Origin: Actinospineispora spinosispora DSM 44797
GTDB lineage: Bacteria > Actinomycetota > Actinomycetes > Mycobacteriales > Pseudonocardiaceae
Direction of reading: 5' to 3'
Assembly: GCF_000429025.1 (NCBI RefSeq)
Contig: NZ_KE386833.1
Location: forward strand, 138,582-202,581
Length of the DNA: 64,000 bases
Part shown: in pieces, positions 49,785 through 57,845 of the stretch
Position numbering within the stretch: position 1 is the stretch's first letter
Layout: each line of letters opens with the position of its first letter
Notes under the pieces: model-generated
Told to the model about the DNA's origin: nothing
Database searches by the model: none
The model's input: the letters and a program-made list of their open reading frames with translations, nothing else
Made by a program: the position numbers and the translations under genes

Positions 49785-50498
49785 ATGCCCAGCACAGATG
49801 ACGCGCACTGCACGAGCTCCCGCGCCGAGTCCGGAGTCAGCTGGGGCTGCGCCGACGGAGGCAGAGCGGTCCGCCGTCGAGGGGAGCTGCTGAACGAGGT
49901 CATCTTCCAGGCCTGCCTGGACGAGCTCCGCGAGCACGGCTACGCCGCTCTGACCATGGATCGGGTGGCGGCGCGAGCCGGCGCCAGCAAAGCCACGCTC
50001 TACCGCCGATGGCCGGACAAGGCGGAGCTGGTGGCCACCACCATGAGCCGCACCTGTCCGGTCCATGCCCCGCCGCCCGACGTGGGTTGCCTGCGGACCG
50101 AGCTGCTCGCCGTGCTGCGTACCGGCGCCGAGGATCTTGCCGGGCCCACCGGCGCGGCCGCCCGCGGCCTGATCACCGAGGTCGTGCGGTATCCCGAGCT
50201 GGCCGAACGTCTGCGTGAGCCGATAGCCGACCCGCTGATCCCGGCCACGATGGAGGTCCTGCGCCGGGCCGTGGTGCGCGGTGAGATCCCGGCCACCGCG
50301 CTCACCCCGCGAATCGCCTCGGTCGGCAACGAGCTGTCGTTCCTGCATTTCCTGCTGCGCGGCGCCCCGGCCTCGGAACAGGTGCTGGTCGAACTCGTCG
50401 ACAACGTCATGCTGCCCCTGCTGCGCGGTCTCGGCTCACCTCGCAACACGGCCGGAGCGCAGCGGGGCGCGCCCGACGTCGACACAGACCGGGCGTGA
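49785..50498 (+). CDS. TetR family regulator of the efflux pair
   Basis: A 237-aa TetR protein; HTH at about 55-85 (LTMDRVAARAGASKATLYRRW) after a longer than usual 30-residue N-terminal extension rich in Ser/Arg. The C-terminal domain carries YPELAERLREPIADP and FLHFLLRGAP, as in TetR proteins with a TetR_C_16-like domain. The ATG lies 6 nt from a TACTAT box. Divergent from the EmrAB-like operon and presumably its repressor. Confidence 0.85.
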   Translation: MPSTDDAHCTSSRAESGVSWGCADGGRAVRRRGELLNEVIFQACLDELREHGYAALTMDRVAARAGASKATLYRRWPDKAELVATTMSRTCPVHAPPPDVGCLRTELLAVLRTGAEDLAGPTGAAARGLITEVVRYPELAERLREPIADPLIPATMEVLRRAVVRGEIPATALTPRIASVGNELSFLHFLLRGAPASEQVLVELVDNVMLPLLRGLGSPRNTAGAQRGAPDVDTDRA

Positions 50499-50588
50499 TC
50501 CGGCGATCGGGCTGTGTGCCCGGGGAGCCGGACCGGCGAGGCGCCGACCGGCTTCGGCGGCCGTGTCACGGACGGCGGGCACCGGCGT

Positions 50589-50843
50589 TCAGACGGCCCG
50601 ACCGCCATCGACGGTGAGTACGTGGCCGGTCACGAAGGACGCATCTGTCGAGGCCAGGAACAGTGCCGCGTTCGCGATCTCCTCCGGGTCGGCGATCCGG
50701 CCCAGCGGGATGACATCGTCGTAGAGCGCCGCGCGGGTGGTCTCGTCGGTGCCCGGACCGAGGAACTCGGGGAACATCGGGGTGTCGATCGCGCCGCGGG
50801 CTAGCGCGACGCCGTCGGCGACCACGTACTCGAGGTCGCTCAT
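50589..50843 (-). pseudogene. SDR remnant (C-terminal part only)
   Basis: Only the last third of an SDR is left: TPMFPEF, PLGRIADPEEIANAALFLAS and FVTGHVLTVDGG are clear C-terminal SDR features, but the nucleotide-binding and catalytic parts are missing. The remaining frame (84 codons) starts with unrelated residues and overlaps the CoA-transferase remnant, so a deletion joined the two. Confidence 0.75.
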
Positions 50844-51100
50844 GACGCGATCACCACGCCGTCGTCGATCAGTCGGGCGATGCCGTCGGGGTCGTAACCG
50901 TGCTCGCGCAGGACGTCGACGGTGTCCCTGTCGATCGGCCCGGGAACGCTCCGTACGGCGCCCGGCGTCCGGGGTCCGCCCATCTTCACCGGGATTCCGA
51001 CACCCGATAGCCGTCCCGCTCCACCACTAGACCCCGGTGCTTGACCTGCGGATCGTCGAAGACCTCCTCGTGACACCGAGCCGCGCTAAGGATTACGATA
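50840..51100 (-). pseudogene. CaiB/BaiF CoA transferase remnant
   Basis: The C-terminus of a family III CoA transferase split over two frames: EEVFDDPQVKHRGLVVE in one frame (about 51047-51100), then GVGIPVKMGG and VLREHGYDPDGIARLIDDGV in another. A frameshift near 51010-51030 and loss of the N-terminal 300 residues make it non-functional. Confidence 0.72.
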
Positions 51101-51135
51101 CCGTGTAGATAAATAATCGAACGAAAGAGGCTCCG

Positions 51136-51667
51136 ATGGAGCAGGGGGAGTGCGTCCTGTCCCCCGGGCACGTGCGGCTCCGGCGTTCGAGCGTCGACGC
51201 TGTGCTCACCCTCGATCGGCCGGACCGGCTCAACGCCCTCGACGACGCGATGTTCGACGACCTGCTGGCCGCGCTCGCCGACCTGGCTCGGGGCGAGCGG
51301 CTACGGGTCGTCTGCATCACCGGGGCCTGGCTGGCCATCGCCACCTGGTGTGACCTGCGTATCGCCTGCAGCTCGGCGGTGTTCGCCACGGCATACCTGA
51401 ACACCGGTCTGTCCCGTGAACTCGGTGGACCGCGTGCGCTCATGTTCGACTCGCGGGTCGACGAGGTCAGCGCTCGGCTCGCCACCTCCGCTCCGCTGCC
51501 GCTGTGCGCGATCAAGGCCAACCTGACGGGAGTTCGACGAGCCCGTCCTGGTGCACTACCTCGACCGCGAGGCGCGCCGCCATGTCGGGGTCCGGGTCAC
51601 CCAGGACGCAAGGGAAGCCGCGGCCGCCTTCGTCGAGAGGCGGCCGCCGGTCTTCCGTGGTCGCTGA
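51136..51667 (+). pseudogene. Enoyl-CoA hydratase remnant
   Basis: N-terminal crotonase strand (AVLTLDRPDRLNALDDAMFD) and ITGA are followed directly by WLAIATWCDLRIACSS, so the GGGF/oxyanion segment has been lost by an internal deletion. After about 51530 the frame shifts; the true C-terminus continues in another frame as EAAAAFVERRPPVFRGR, ending with TGA at 51665-51667. Two independent lesions argue for a dead gene. An AT-rich stretch and AAAGAGG stand before the ATG, relics of its promoter. Confidence 0.78.
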
Positions 51668-51691
51668 GAGCTGCGCCATACTCGGGCATAT

Positions 51692-51703
51692 TTAGTTACC
51701 TAA
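51692..51703. promoter_or_regulatory. Short palindrome before SDR gene
   Basis: TTAG-TTAC-CTAA in an AT-rich stretch 42 nt upstream of the SDR start. It may be the operator of the TetR encoded downstream (52702-53313). Arms are only 4 bp, so support is weak. Confidence 0.3.
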
Positions 51704-51744
51704 TAGTGTCGTAATGGTGGTCCGCTGAACGAGGAGGAGACGAC

Positions 51745-52590
51745 ATGTCAGTGTGGTTCGTGACCGGAGCATCAAAAGGATTCGGGGAGCACATCGTGCG
51801 CGAGGCGCTGTCCCGAGGAGATCAGGTCGTCGCCACCGCGCGGCGGCCGGAGACGGTCACCGAGACGTTCCCCGACGCGGGCGACTCGCTCGCGGTCGCC
51901 GCGCTCGACGTCACAGTGGAAGCACAGGCGCAGGCCGCCGTCGACCTGGCGCTGCACCGCTTCGGGCGGATCGACGTCCTGGTCAACAACGCCGGCCGGG
52001 GCCTGCTCGGCGCGGTCGAGGAAGCCAGTGACGCCGAGGTGCGCGCGGTGTTCGACACGAACGTGTTCGGCCTGCTCGCGGTCACCAGGGCGGTCCTGCC
52101 GGTGATGCGCCGGCAGGGCTCCGGCCGGGTGTTCAACCTCAGCTCGGTCGGCGGTATCGCCGTCGGTCAGGGCTGGGGTGTGTACGGCGGCACGAAGTAC
52201 GCCGTGGAGGGGCTGTCCGAGGCGATGCGTCAGGAGCTCGCTCCGCTCGGGGTGCAGGTCACGATCGTCGAGCCGGGCGTGTTCCGCACCGACTTCCTCG
52301 ACGACAGCTCGCTGCACACCGTGGCCGCGGAGATCGAGCAGTACCGCCAGACCGCCGGCAGCACCCGTGAGTACGCGGTGACGAACAACCACCGCCAGCA
52401 GGGTGACCCGGTGAAGCTCGCCGAGGTCATCGCCGATGTCGCCGCCGCCGACCATCAGCCGGTCCGGCTGCAGCTCGGTGCCGACTGCGTCGCGCGGGTG
52501 TCCCAACGGCTCGACGCGATCAGGGCGGAGCTCGACGAATGGCGCCCGGTCGCGGAGAGCACCGCGTTCGAGCAGACTCCGGCGAGCTGA
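51745..52590 (+). CDS. SDR family oxidoreductase
   Basis: A 281-aa SDR with nucleotide motif TGASKGFG at about 7-14, NNAG at about 83-86, Ser in LSSVGG and YGGTK as the catalytic Tyr/Lys block. TARRPETV after strand 2 suggests NADP(H). It resembles the retinol-dehydrogenase-like or YkvO-like oxidoreductases often paired with TetR genes. GAGGAGGAG precedes the ATG. The downstream TetR gene (112 nt later, same strand) is the likely regulator. Confidence 0.9.
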   Translation: MSVWFVTGASKGFGEHIVREALSRGDQVVATARRPETVTETFPDAGDSLAVAALDVTVEAQAQAAVDLALHRFGRIDVLVNNAGRGLLGAVEEASDAEVRAVFDTNVFGLLAVTRAVLPVMRRQGSGRVFNLSSVGGIAVGQGWGVYGGTKYAVEGLSEAMRQELAPLGVQVTIVEPGVFRTDFLDDSSLHTVAAEIEQYRQTAGSTREYAVTNNHRQQGDPVKLAEVIADVAAADHQPVRLQLGADCVARVSQRLDAIRAELDEWRPVAESTAFEQTPAS

Positions 52591-52701
52591 CCCTGTGCCG
52601 CCGAGCCGTTGCCCGGCCCTGCGCCGGGCAGCGGCCCGGTCGATAGGGTCAGCACGGCGACGTCGCCGGAGACATCCGGCCCGGCGGTGAGGGAGGAGCA
52701 C

Positions 52702-53313
52702 GTGTCTGCACCGGTCGAGCCGGATGACGTGCCGCGGCGCCGCGGCCGGCCCCGCTCGACCGAGGTCGACGAACGTGTCTTCGCCGCGACGCTGGAGCTG
52801 CTGAACACCGACGGCTTCCAGGGCATGTCGATGGACAAGGTCGCGGCCGCCGCCGGCGTCTCCAAACCGACGCTCTACCGGCGCTGGCCCAGTAAGGCCG
52901 ATCTCGCGGCGGCGGCCATCGCGCACACCCACCGCACCTGGCCGACACCGGACCCGGTGGCGAAGGTCGCGCTCGTCGCCGAGCTCCGGGACGTCCGCGA
53001 GACCTACCTGCACTGGAACAACATGGCCATGGTCGGCACGCTGCTGGCGGAAGAGGACCGCCATCCGGAGCTGCTGGAGGCCTGGCGCACGCGCATCGCC
53101 AGGCCCCGTCGCCGGCGCATCCGCCAGATCCTGCAGCAGGGCGTCGCGGATGGCTCCGTGCGCGCCGACACCGATCTCGACGTCGCCACCCATCTGCTGG
53201 TCGGCGCGTTCTATGCGAAGTACACCGTGGGAGACCACTTCGACCCGGAGTGGGCCTCGGATGTGGTCGAGATGGTCTGGGCCGGGATCGCACACCCCTC
53301 GGGCAGCTCCTGA
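52702..53313 (+). CDS. TetR family regulator
   Basis: A 203-aa TetR protein. A basic stretch RRRGRPRSTE precedes the HTH (MSMDKVAAAAGVSKPTLYRRW), and the C-terminal domain is of the TetR_C type with EEDRHPELLEAWRTRIARPRR. The GTG at 52702 has GGGAGGAG upstream, which fixes the start. It is co-directional with the SDR and probably autoregulates the pair. Confidence 0.87.
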   Translation: MSAPVEPDDVPRRRGRPRSTEVDERVFAATLELLNTDGFQGMSMDKVAAAAGVSKPTLYRRWPSKADLAAAAIAHTHRTWPTPDPVAKVALVAELRDVRETYLHWNNMAMVGTLLAEEDRHPELLEAWRTRIARPRRRRIRQILQQGVADGSVRADTDLDVATHLLVGAFYAKYTVGDHFDPEWASDVVEMVWAGIAHPSGSS

Positions 53314-53710
53314 ACCGCCGACGTGGCGAAGCAGGTCACCGCGCGACGCCTGTCATGGTCGCCGCCGGGTGCTGATCGCACGGTGCTCAGCGGACGGCAT
53401 GGCCCAGGTTCGCACCGGCCGCGGCGCACGGGCTCGTCGCCGTGCTGTCCACGACGCCGGCGTGCATGCCGCGGCCGGCCGGGACGCTCGACATCTGCGC
53501 CCGTCACGCCGGGCGTCGCGGTGTGACTCACCGCTAGCCGATCACTTACGGTTATCAGCCGGCTCGGCTGGGTAGTAGTGACGAGATCGCTCCCGGCGAA
53601 GCCCGCCGCCCTCGGCGACAGCGCGGCGGAACGCCTGGCTGGTGGAGACCGCCGGTCCCCACCAGCCGGGCCGGCTCGGCACGAGAGGATCGTGCACGTC
53701 GTCGTCCTGT
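53314..53710. other. Gene-free stretch
   Basis: About 400 bp between the TetR stop and the epimerase stop. No frame gives a recognisable protein or a clear remnant, and I see no RNA gene. A small palindrome (AGCCG-GCT-CGGCT) near 53560 could be part of a terminator. Confidence 0.6.
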
Positions 53711-54595
53711 CTAGGGCTGAAGATTCTCGAGATCCGCGAGCAGCCTCGGATGGGTGGGCGTCCAGCCGAGTGCCTCGCGGGTATGGGTGCTTGAGGATGG
53801 CTGATCCAAGGCGAACACCGGCCCGAGAGGGCCGAAATGAGCCTCCGGACGCGACTCGACGGGCAGGTTCAGCCGGCGCCCGATGACGGCGACGATGTCC
53901 CGCACCGCGTCGCCCTCGTCGTCGACCGCGTGCCACGCCGTCCCGGCCGGGGCTGACTCGAGGGCGAGCCGGAACAGCACAGCCGCATCGAGCGCGTGCC
54001 CGGCCGGCCAGCGCTGCGCACCGTCGCCAGGGTAGGCAGCGACACCGGTGCGCCGGGCGATGTCGGTCAGCTGGCCCGCGAAGCCGCCTTGCCCCTCGTT
54101 GTGGACGGTGCGCGGTAACCGCACCGCCGAGGCGCGGACGCCTCGTGTGGTCAGGGCGAACAGGTCGTTCACGGCCTGTCCACGACCGGCGAGTGGCCCG
54201 GCGATGACAGGTGTCGGGTCGGCCTCGGTCGAGGGGCGGCCACCGGTGTGCGGGGTGCCCGAGGCGACCACGATCGGCTTGTTGGTGCCGAGCAGGACGT
54301 CGCCGAGTGTCGCCAGCGCCGCGACCTCCTCCCTCGTCGCCCGTTCGATCGTCTCGACGGTGCTGAAGTCGTGACTGAACGCGAGGTGAATGACGCCGTC
54401 GGTCTCTCTCGCGCCCTGTCGCAGCACGTCGAGGTCGGAGAGCGAGCCCCGGACGGTGTCGGCACCCGCCGTGTCGAGCGTGCGCGCCGACGCGTCCGAC
54501 CGGGTGAGCGCGAGGACGGTGTGGCCGTGGGTGAGCAGCTCGGCTACGACGGCCGAGCCGATCAGGCCGGTGCCGCCGGTCACGAAAACACGCAT
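53711..54595 (-). CDS. NAD-dependent epimerase/dehydratase family (extended SDR)
   Basis: A 294-aa extended SDR. The Rossmann motif VTGGTGLIGSAV at about 5-16 and the helix-strand pattern that follows are clear. It resembles the atypical SDR5-like proteins that often sit next to TetR genes, and the usual YxxxK is not evident: the corresponding region is TGGRPSTEAD, so true epimerase activity is doubtful. The ATG at 54595 has GGAG 5 nt upstream. Divergent from a TetR gene with two operators between. Confidence 0.8.
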   Translation of the reverse strand: MRVFVTGGTGLIGSAVVAELLTHGHTVLALTRSDASARTLDTAGADTVRGSLSDLDVLRQGARETDGVIHLAFSHDFSTVETIERATREEVAALATLGDVLLGTNKPIVVASGTPHTGGRPSTEADPTPVIAGPLAGRGQAVNDLFALTTRGVRASAVRLPRTVHNEGQGGFAGQLTDIARRTGVAAYPGDGAQRWPAGHALDAAVLFRLALESAPAGTAWHAVDDEGDAVRDIVAVIGRRLNLPVESRPEAHFGPLGPVFALDQPSSSTHTREALGWTPTHPRLLADLENLQP

Positions 54596-54611
54596 GAGAA
54601 CTCCAGATAGC

Positions 54612-54673
54612 GACGGGACTCTTGTCCTGTCACCGTAGCACCACGACGGGACAAAGGTCCCATCGTCTACGAT
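54612..54673. promoter_or_regulatory. Two TetR operators and leaderless promoter
   Basis: Site 1 (54612-54631): GACGGGAC, 4 nt, GTCCTGTC. Site 2 (54645-54664): GACGGGAC, 4 nt, GTCCCATC. Each has one arm mismatch and their centres are 33 bp apart. TACGAT at 54668-54673 lies 6 nt before the TetR ATG. Both sites are in the 84-bp gap between divergent epimerase and TetR genes. Confidence 0.7.
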
Positions 54674-54679
54674 GGGTGC

Positions 54680-55255
54680 ATGCCACGGTGGGAACCAGGC
54701 GCGCGCGACCGGCTCGTCGTCGCCGCCGTCGACCTGTTCACCGAGCAGGGCTACGACGCGACCACCGTCGCGCAGATCGCCGAGCGCGCGGGCGTCACCA
54801 AGAGCACCTTCTTCCGCCACTTTCCGGACAAGCGTGAGTTGCTCGTCGCCGGCCAGCAGACGCTGTGCCGGCTGCTCACCGAGGGCATCGCCGAGGCACC
54901 GGCGGGCGCCACCCCGCTCGCGGCCGTGGCGGCCGGGCTCCAGCGCGCGTCGACGTTGATGGGGCCGCACAACCGCGAGCTCGGCCCCCGGCTGAAGGCC
55001 GCCGTCGCCGCGAGCACCGAGCTGCAGGAACGAGACGCGCTCAAGAGCGTCGGCCTGGCCTCCGCGATCCGGGACGCGCTGCTCGCGCGCGGAGTGCCCG
55101 ACCCGGTGGCGCAGCTCGCCGGCGAGCTCGGCGTGCTCGCCTTCAAGCGTGGCTACGCGACGTGGTCCGAAGGTGACTGCGACGGTGAGGAGCTGGCCGT
55201 GCATGCGCTGGCCGCGCTCGACGAGCTGCACGCCGCCAGCGCCGCGCTCGACTGA
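54680..55255 (+). CDS. TetR family regulator (epimerase partner)
   Basis: A 191-aa TetR protein with HTH at about residues 25-50 (TTVAQIAERAGVTKSTFFRHF). The start is the ATG right after a TANNNT box, hence leaderless. It is divergent from the extended SDR and shares two palindromic operators with it, the usual arrangement for a redox-type SDR controlled by its own TetR. Confidence 0.87.
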   Translation: MPRWEPGARDRLVVAAVDLFTEQGYDATTVAQIAERAGVTKSTFFRHFPDKRELLVAGQQTLCRLLTEGIAEAPAGATPLAAVAAGLQRASTLMGPHNRELGPRLKAAVAASTELQERDALKSVGLASAIRDALLARGVPDPVAQLAGELGVLAFKRGYATWSEGDCDGEELAVHALAALDELHAASAALD

Positions 55256-55359
55256 GCTCGGCCGGTGTGACGGCTGGTTTTTCACGGTGCGGTCCGGCAG
55301 AGCGCGGGGCGCGCAAGGTGGCGTGATGCGTGGTCTTCTTGGCCGGATATGTGTGAGTT

Positions 55360-55378
55360 TAATCGGGATCATCGATTA
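55360..55378. promoter_or_regulatory. Palindrome upstream of dienelactone hydrolase gene
   Basis: TAATCG, 7 nt, CGATTA with perfect 6-bp arms, 70 nt before the start at 55448, in a relatively AT-rich promoter region. Confidence 0.4.
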
Positions 55379-55447
55379 GTGTCGCAAACGTGGCGCTGGT
55401 CGCCTGTGCGGTGGCAAATTCCGAATACGACGAGAGGGGGCCAATTC

Positions 55448-56272
55448 ATGGGAATGGGAAAGCTCGACGAATACGATCCGCTCGAAGATTTCGCGCCGCG
55501 CAAGATCACGCTGGGTGAGGCCACCAAGATGGTGCACGTGTCGGGTACCGGTCCGGGGGTCATCGTGATCCCCGAGGTGCCAGGCATCAGCCCCCATGTC
55601 GCGCGCTTCGCTCGCTGGGTGAGAGAGGCGGGATTCACCGTCTACCTGCCCTCGCTCTACGGACGTGACGGAGAGCCGGTGGATCTTGAGGTCGGCCAGG
55701 CCGTCTTCAAGCGCGTCTGTGTGAGTGCGGAGTTTCGTGCGTTCGGCGCGGGCGGGTCGGCGCCGGTGACTCGATGGCTTCGCGCGCTGGCGCGCCTTGC
55801 CCACGAAGAGTGCGGTGGACCCGGCGTCGGGGCGATCGGCATGTGTTTCTCCGGGAATTTCGCTCTGAGCATGATGCTCGAACCTTCGATGCTGGCTCCC
55901 GTTCTTTCCGGGCCCGCGCTTCCATTGGATGACGACGCGGGACTGCACATTGCTCAGGAGGAACTGCAGGTCGTCAAACAACGCCTCGACAAGGAAGACC
56001 TCACGGTGATGGCCTATCGCTTCGAAGGCGATCGCTTCTGTAAGCCGCAGCGGTTCGCCGCCTACCAGGAGGCGCTCGGTGATCGCTTCATCGGACGCGT
56101 CCTGCCCGACAGCGCCGCCAATCCGGATGTGCCGGAGTTCTTCCGGGAAGTGGTGCGAACACCCCACAATGTCGTCACCGTGCACCTGATCGACGAGGAG
56201 GGGCAGCCGACGCTCCACGCGCGCGACGAGATCCTCGAGTTCTTCAGCCGCCGGCTCGCGTGCGATGGCTGA
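55448..56272 (+). CDS. Dienelactone hydrolase family protein
   Basis: A 274-aa alpha/beta hydrolase of the dienelactone hydrolase type. Nucleophile Cys in IGMCFSGNFAL, the Glu-bearing loop VIPEVPGISPH and a C-terminal DRFIGRVLPDS region fit the Cys-His-Asp class. GAGAGGGGG precedes the ATG at 55448. Several codon choices are less GC-biased than in neighbouring genes (for example TTT and CTT codons), a possible sign of recent transfer. It stands alone, with a palindrome in its promoter; substrate unknown. Confidence 0.8.
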   Translation: MGMGKLDEYDPLEDFAPRKITLGEATKMVHVSGTGPGVIVIPEVPGISPHVARFARWVREAGFTVYLPSLYGRDGEPVDLEVGQAVFKRVCVSAEFRAFGAGGSAPVTRWLRALARLAHEECGGPGVGAIGMCFSGNFALSMMLEPSMLAPVLSGPALPLDDDAGLHIAQEELQVVKQRLDKEDLTVMAYRFEGDRFCKPQRFAAYQEALGDRFIGRVLPDSAANPDVPEFFREVVRTPHNVVTVHLIDEEGQPTLHARDEILEFFSRRLACDG

Positions 56273-56298
56273 CATCGAGGCTGGTCAGGTCGGTCGAC

Positions 56299-57006
56299 TC
56301 AGCGGCGGTGCGCACCGCGCCGGGCCGGAGGGCGCCGGGCGACGCGCTTCTTCGTGGGGGCGGGTGTGCTCGATGCCGGGGCCTGGTCCCGACGAGGGGT
56401 GCGTGAGCTGTTGACCGTGCGCCCACGCACGATCCCGATGAACTCCTCCATCAGCTCGCTGTTCTCCGCGTCCGGCCAGGCCAGACCGACGCCCGACCTC
56501 GGCGCATCGGCGATCGGCCGGTAGGTGAGGTCCCGGCGGTGGTGGAGACGGGCCAGCGACTGCGGGACGACCAGCAGGCCGACGCCCGCCGCGACGAGCT
56601 CGATCCCCTCGGCCGTCGTCACTGGGACGTACGCCGCTGCCCGCCCCGGTCGATCACCGGGCCACGCGAGCGTGTCGTCGTGCGGGCGGAGCACGATCTC
56701 GTCGGCCAGATCCGCGACCGTGACCTCCTCGGTCGCGGTGACGATGTGTCCTTTCGGGACGACGGCCACGGTGGTCTCGGTGTAGAGCGGAATCGTGTGG
56801 AGCCCGGTCCGGTCGATCGGCAGCCGGACCACGGCGGCATCCACGGCGCCGCTCCGGATCAGCTCCACCGCCTCGTCCGTGGTCGCCGTGACCAGCTCCA
56901 GAGGGACGCGGGGACGGCGCTCGGCCCAGATCCGCGCCCACTTGCCCGGGGTGACGCCCGGGACGTAGCCGAGCCGGAAGGCTGCGGCGTCGTTCGGCTC
57001 GGTCAC
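56299..57006 (-). CDS. LysR-type effector-binding domain protein without HTH
   Basis: A 235-aa protein consisting only of a LysR substrate-binding domain: LGYVPGVTPGKWARIW starts the fold where a LysR protein would be at residue 90, and VELVTAT, DAAVVRLP and VPKGHIV follow. No winged helix precedes it; the frame opens with GTG 57006. A basic tail (PTKKRVARRPPARRGAHRR) may touch nucleic acid. Divergent from the DUF5997 gene with 44 bp between. Confidence 0.82.
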   Translation of the reverse strand: MTEPNDAAAFRLGYVPGVTPGKWARIWAERRPRVPLELVTATTDEAVELIRSGAVDAAVVRLPIDRTGLHTIPLYTETTVAVVPKGHIVTATEEVTVADLADEIVLRPHDDTLAWPGDRPGRAAAYVPVTTAEGIELVAAGVGLLVVPQSLARLHHRRDLTYRPIADAPRSGVGLAWPDAENSELMEEFIGIVRGRTVNSSRTPRRDQAPASSTPAPTKKRVARRPPARRGAHRR

Positions 57007-57038
57007 CGGCCTAGGCTATCGGCTGGTCCGGGGCCGGA

Positions 57039-57044
57039 TACGCT
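57039..57044 (+). promoter_or_regulatory. Leaderless -10 box of DUF5997 gene
   Basis: TACGCT (TANNNT) ends 6 nt before the ATG at 57051, the classic leaderless arrangement of actinobacteria. No ribosome site is present. Confidence 0.5.
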
Positions 57045-57050
57045 GGGCGT

Positions 57051-57449
57051 ATGACGCGGCAGAGGTCGATCCAGACGATGAAGCCCGCGACGGCGGCGAA
57101 GAAGCTCGGCGTGCACCTCGACGCGACGCCCGAGGAGTTCAGGGCGGGGGTGGTCTCGCGCGACGAACTCAACGCACTGCAGGCCGAACCACCCGAGTGG
57201 CTGCGTGATCTGCGGCGCAACGGCCCGCATCCCCGCCAGGTCGTCGCGGATCGTCTGGGCGTGTCGATCTCCGGGCTGGCCCGCGCCGAGATCACTGAGC
57301 CGCTGACCACGGCCCAGATCGCGGCGCTGAAGGAGGAACAGCCGGAGTGGCTGCGCCGCGAACGCCAGACCCGGGAGGAAACCCAGCGCGAGGAGGCCCG
57401 ACTGCGGGCCCAGCGGTCCGAGAAGCGCGACGACCCGGTCGGGGAATGA
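57051..57449 (+). CDS. DUF5997 family protein
   Basis: A 132-aa protein I recognise as DUF5997, a small actinobacterial family usually found beside a LysR-like gene. The middle reads HPRQVVADRLGVSISGLARAEI, which looks like a helix-turn-helix. A TPEEFRAGVVSRDELNAL segment ending in PEWLRDLRR is echoed by TTAQIAALKEEQPEWLRRE, so the protein contains a repeated helical unit. A Glu/Arg-rich helix ends it. Function unknown; it may be the DNA-binding partner of the divergent HTH-less LysR domain (inference). Confidence 0.78.
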   Translation: MTRQRSIQTMKPATAAKKLGVHLDATPEEFRAGVVSRDELNALQAEPPEWLRDLRRNGPHPRQVVADRLGVSISGLARAEITEPLTTAQIAALKEEQPEWLRRERQTREETQREEARLRAQRSEKRDDPVGE

Positions 57450-57589
57450 GCGGGTGCCGCGGCGGTCGCTGAGTGGGCGCCCGCCGAACCAGGCCCCGAC
57501 TTCTGCCTCGGCACGGCGCTCGTGGCGGTGAACAGCACGCGCGGGTCCGCCTCTGCTCTCTGCCGGCGCGCTGCGGGCCGGTGGCCGGA

Positions 57590-57758
57590 CTGCCGATCGA
57601 CAACCGCGTGTCCGTTCCCACCGACGTGACGGCGACGGTGACCAACTAGGCGACGCTCGGCGAGCGGTACATCGAGCTGGTTCCGCGTCGGGTGGGGGAC
57701 CGTTGCCCGTCGAGGGCAGCGTCATCCCGGTGGATCTGGTCGAGCTGTCCACAGCTGG
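57590..57758 (+). pseudogene. Mce family remnant
   Basis: In one frame LPIDNRVSVPTDVTATVTN, an in-frame stop, then ATLGERYIELVPR; in another, PVEGSVIPVDL. These match the beta-barrel core and following strand of Mce (mammalian cell entry) lipid-transport proteins, in the right order. A stop codon and a frameshift within 170 bp, and no upstream domain, show that it is dead. The rest of 57450-57845 carries no gene I can recognise. Confidence 0.6.
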
Positions 57759-57845
57759 GGCGGGTCAGGGCTGGCCCTGTGGGTTTGCTGAAGAACGTGG
57801 CCGGAGTCTGGTTCGCTGGCCGGGTCGGGTCGCACCATCGGTGCC

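Noticed and set aside
53314..53710. A further decayed gene, by analogy with the nearby remnants
   Set aside because: No frame shows recognisable family motifs.
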